Positions 63,066 to 64,000 of a DNA stretch of 64,000 nt are shown piece by piece. Source of the stretch: Deltaproteobacteria bacterium HGW-Deltaproteobacteria-13 (GTDB lineage: Bacteria; Desulfobacterota; Syntrophia; Syntrophales; Smithellaceae); the NCBI GenBank assembly GCA_002840555.1, contig PHBJ01000002.1, positions 186,001 through 250,000 of the forward strand, read 5' to 3'. Both the position numbers and the translations under genes were made by a program. Each line of letters starts with the position of its first letter. Within the stretch, counting starts at the first letter, position 1. The notes under the pieces were generated by a model that had not been told where the DNA came from, made no database searches, and saw only the letters and a list, made by a program, of their open reading frames with translations.

Positions 63066-64000
63066 TTACTTCACCTCCTTTTGAATTTCTTCGGGCCAGA
63101 AGAAGACATATGGATTGCTCCTCGGCGCCTTGACCATCTGAGGAACAGCGGGCAGACCGACGGCCTTAAGAAAGACCCGCATGCCTACTCGTTTGATCAG
63201 TTCACCTAAACGTTCCCGCGATTTGCCGTTTTCATCCCACCAGTCCTGAATACGCTCGATAAGGTCTTTCAATTCCGCATAGGGTGGTTCAAGTTTCATG
63301 AACGGCACAACGACCCAGGAAAGCAAAGCCCCCTGGACAATGGGCGCTTTGCCGCCGACGAGAATTGTCGCGCCTTTTTCCTTGCCCGGCCGTAAAGCCT
63401 TCGGCATGAGGTTGATGCAGTGCATGCAGCGGTTGCAGTCCCCATCATGGATTTTCAACGTCTTGCCGTCCCATTCCATGCATTTCGTCGGACAGAGATC
63501 GCAGACCTCCTTTTGAATGTCCAGATCCGATCCGGCGTAGATGGTGACTTCCGCCGGATTGATGAGAATCTTCCCCTTCCATGTCCCGATAATGGAAAAA
63601 TCGGATCGGGCGATGGAAGCAACGCAGTCATTGGGACAGGCGGATACCTTTATCTTGAATTTGTAGGGAAACATGGGACGATGGATCTTATCCTGAAATT
63701 CCATGGTAAGATTGTAGCAGACATCCAGGCTGTCAATACAGGCCCACTCGCAACGACCGGGTCCCACACAGGCGCTGGGCGTCCGGAGAGCGGAGCCGGA
63801 GCCGCCGAGATCAAAACCCGCGGCGGAAAGATCGTCAAAGCAGGGTTGGAGGTGTTCTGTTTTTGTACCCAGAAGAATAGCATCACCCGTGGAACCGTGC
63901 ATATTGGTCAGACCGCTGCCATGCTTGTCCCAGACGTCGCAGAGTTTCCGCAGGGCGTCTGTTTTATAAAACCACCCCGTGGGATGGTTTACCCGTAAGG
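63066..64000 (-). CDS. dsrA: Dissimilatory sulfite reductase alpha subunit, N-terminus beyond the window
   Basis: Catalytic partner of DsrB. The frame stays open to the right-hand edge, where the first visible residues are [20 protein letters not shown], so about 120 N-terminal residues are missing. Visible features are [32 protein letters not shown] and [17 protein letters not shown] for siroheme and cluster binding, and a ferredoxin insert with [11 protein letters not shown] and [12 protein letters not shown]. The ATG at 63902 is internal and is not a start. It opens the visible part of the long minus-strand run. Confidence 0.96.
   Translation of the reverse strand, partial: LRVNHPTGWFYKTDALRKLCDVWDKHGSGLTNMHGSTGDAILLGTKTEHLQPCFDDLSAAGFDLGGSGSALRTPSACVGPGRCEWACIDSLDVCYNLTMEFQDKIHRPMFPYKFKIKVSACPNDCVASIARSDFSIIGTWKGKILINPAEVTIYAGSDLDIQKEVCDLCPTKCMEWDGKTLKIHDGDCNRCMHCINLMPKALRPGKEKGATILVGGKAPIVQGALLSWVVVPFMKLEPPYAELKDLIERIQDWWDENGKSRERLGELIKRVGMRVFLKAVGLPAVPQMVKAPRSNPYVFFWPEEIQKEVK

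Noticed and set aside
52222-64000. Reverse (oxidative) Dsr pathway of sulfur oxidisers
   Set aside because: dsrD is present while dsrEFH and dsrL are absent from the visible part, which indicates the reductive type.

Overview
The window looks like chromosomal DNA of an anaerobic Desulfobacterota (former Deltaproteobacteria), possibly a Syntrophales-like lineage; the exact taxon cannot be fixed from the sequence alone. Reasons: a reductive-type dissimilatory sulfite reductase locus (dsrAB followed by dsrD, with dsrN, dsrC and dsrMKJOP), an oxygen-independent class III ribonucleotide reductase, rubrerythrin next to a flavoredoxin-like protein, and the lepA-hemW gene pair.

Layout. 1-16 kb is mostly housekeeping: lepA (5' end cut by the window edge), hemW, a cold-shock protein, a 37-aa lysine-rich mini-protein, khpA, an aldo/keto reductase plus carboxymuconolactone-decarboxylase-like pair flanked by decayed pieces of a hemW-like 3' end, a nuclease-like gene, nrdG and nrdD (with a pair of NrdR boxes), an EF-G paralogue with a GerMN protein, rubrerythrin/flavoredoxin, mscL, a lipoprotein and an HD-domain gene. 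16-34 kb holds envelope and signalling genes: a DUF1385 membrane protein, LysM and lytic-transglycosylase proteins, nadA-ridA, a PAS4-GGDEF-EAL protein, a patatin lipoprotein, a CAP protein, an AMP-ligase lacking its terminal catalytic motif, and a HAMP-GAF-HD-GYP protein. 34.7-42.8 kb is a block of surface-glycan genes, all on the minus strand (seven glycosyltransferase-like genes and a methyltransferase).

43-64 kb is the most interesting region: about 20 kb on the minus strand, read from high to low coordinates as dsrA-dsrB-dsrD-dsrN-dsrC-dsrM'-dsrK'-dsrM-dsrK-dsrJ-dsrO-dsrP-ackA-xsc-SDR-ThDP enzyme-MFS-ADH-small ORF-tetR. Many neighbours overlap or are only a few bases apart. The Xsc-like enzyme would turn sulfoacetaldehyde plus phosphate into sulfite and acetyl phosphate; AckA would make ATP and acetate from the latter; DsrAB/DsrC/DsrMKJOP would reduce the sulfite to sulfide with energy conservation. 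No sat, apr or qmo gene is seen here. I read this as a self-contained organosulfonate-to-sulfide module in which one sulfonate supplies both substrate-level ATP and the respiratory electron acceptor. The gene identities come from motifs; the coupling and the substrate are inference.
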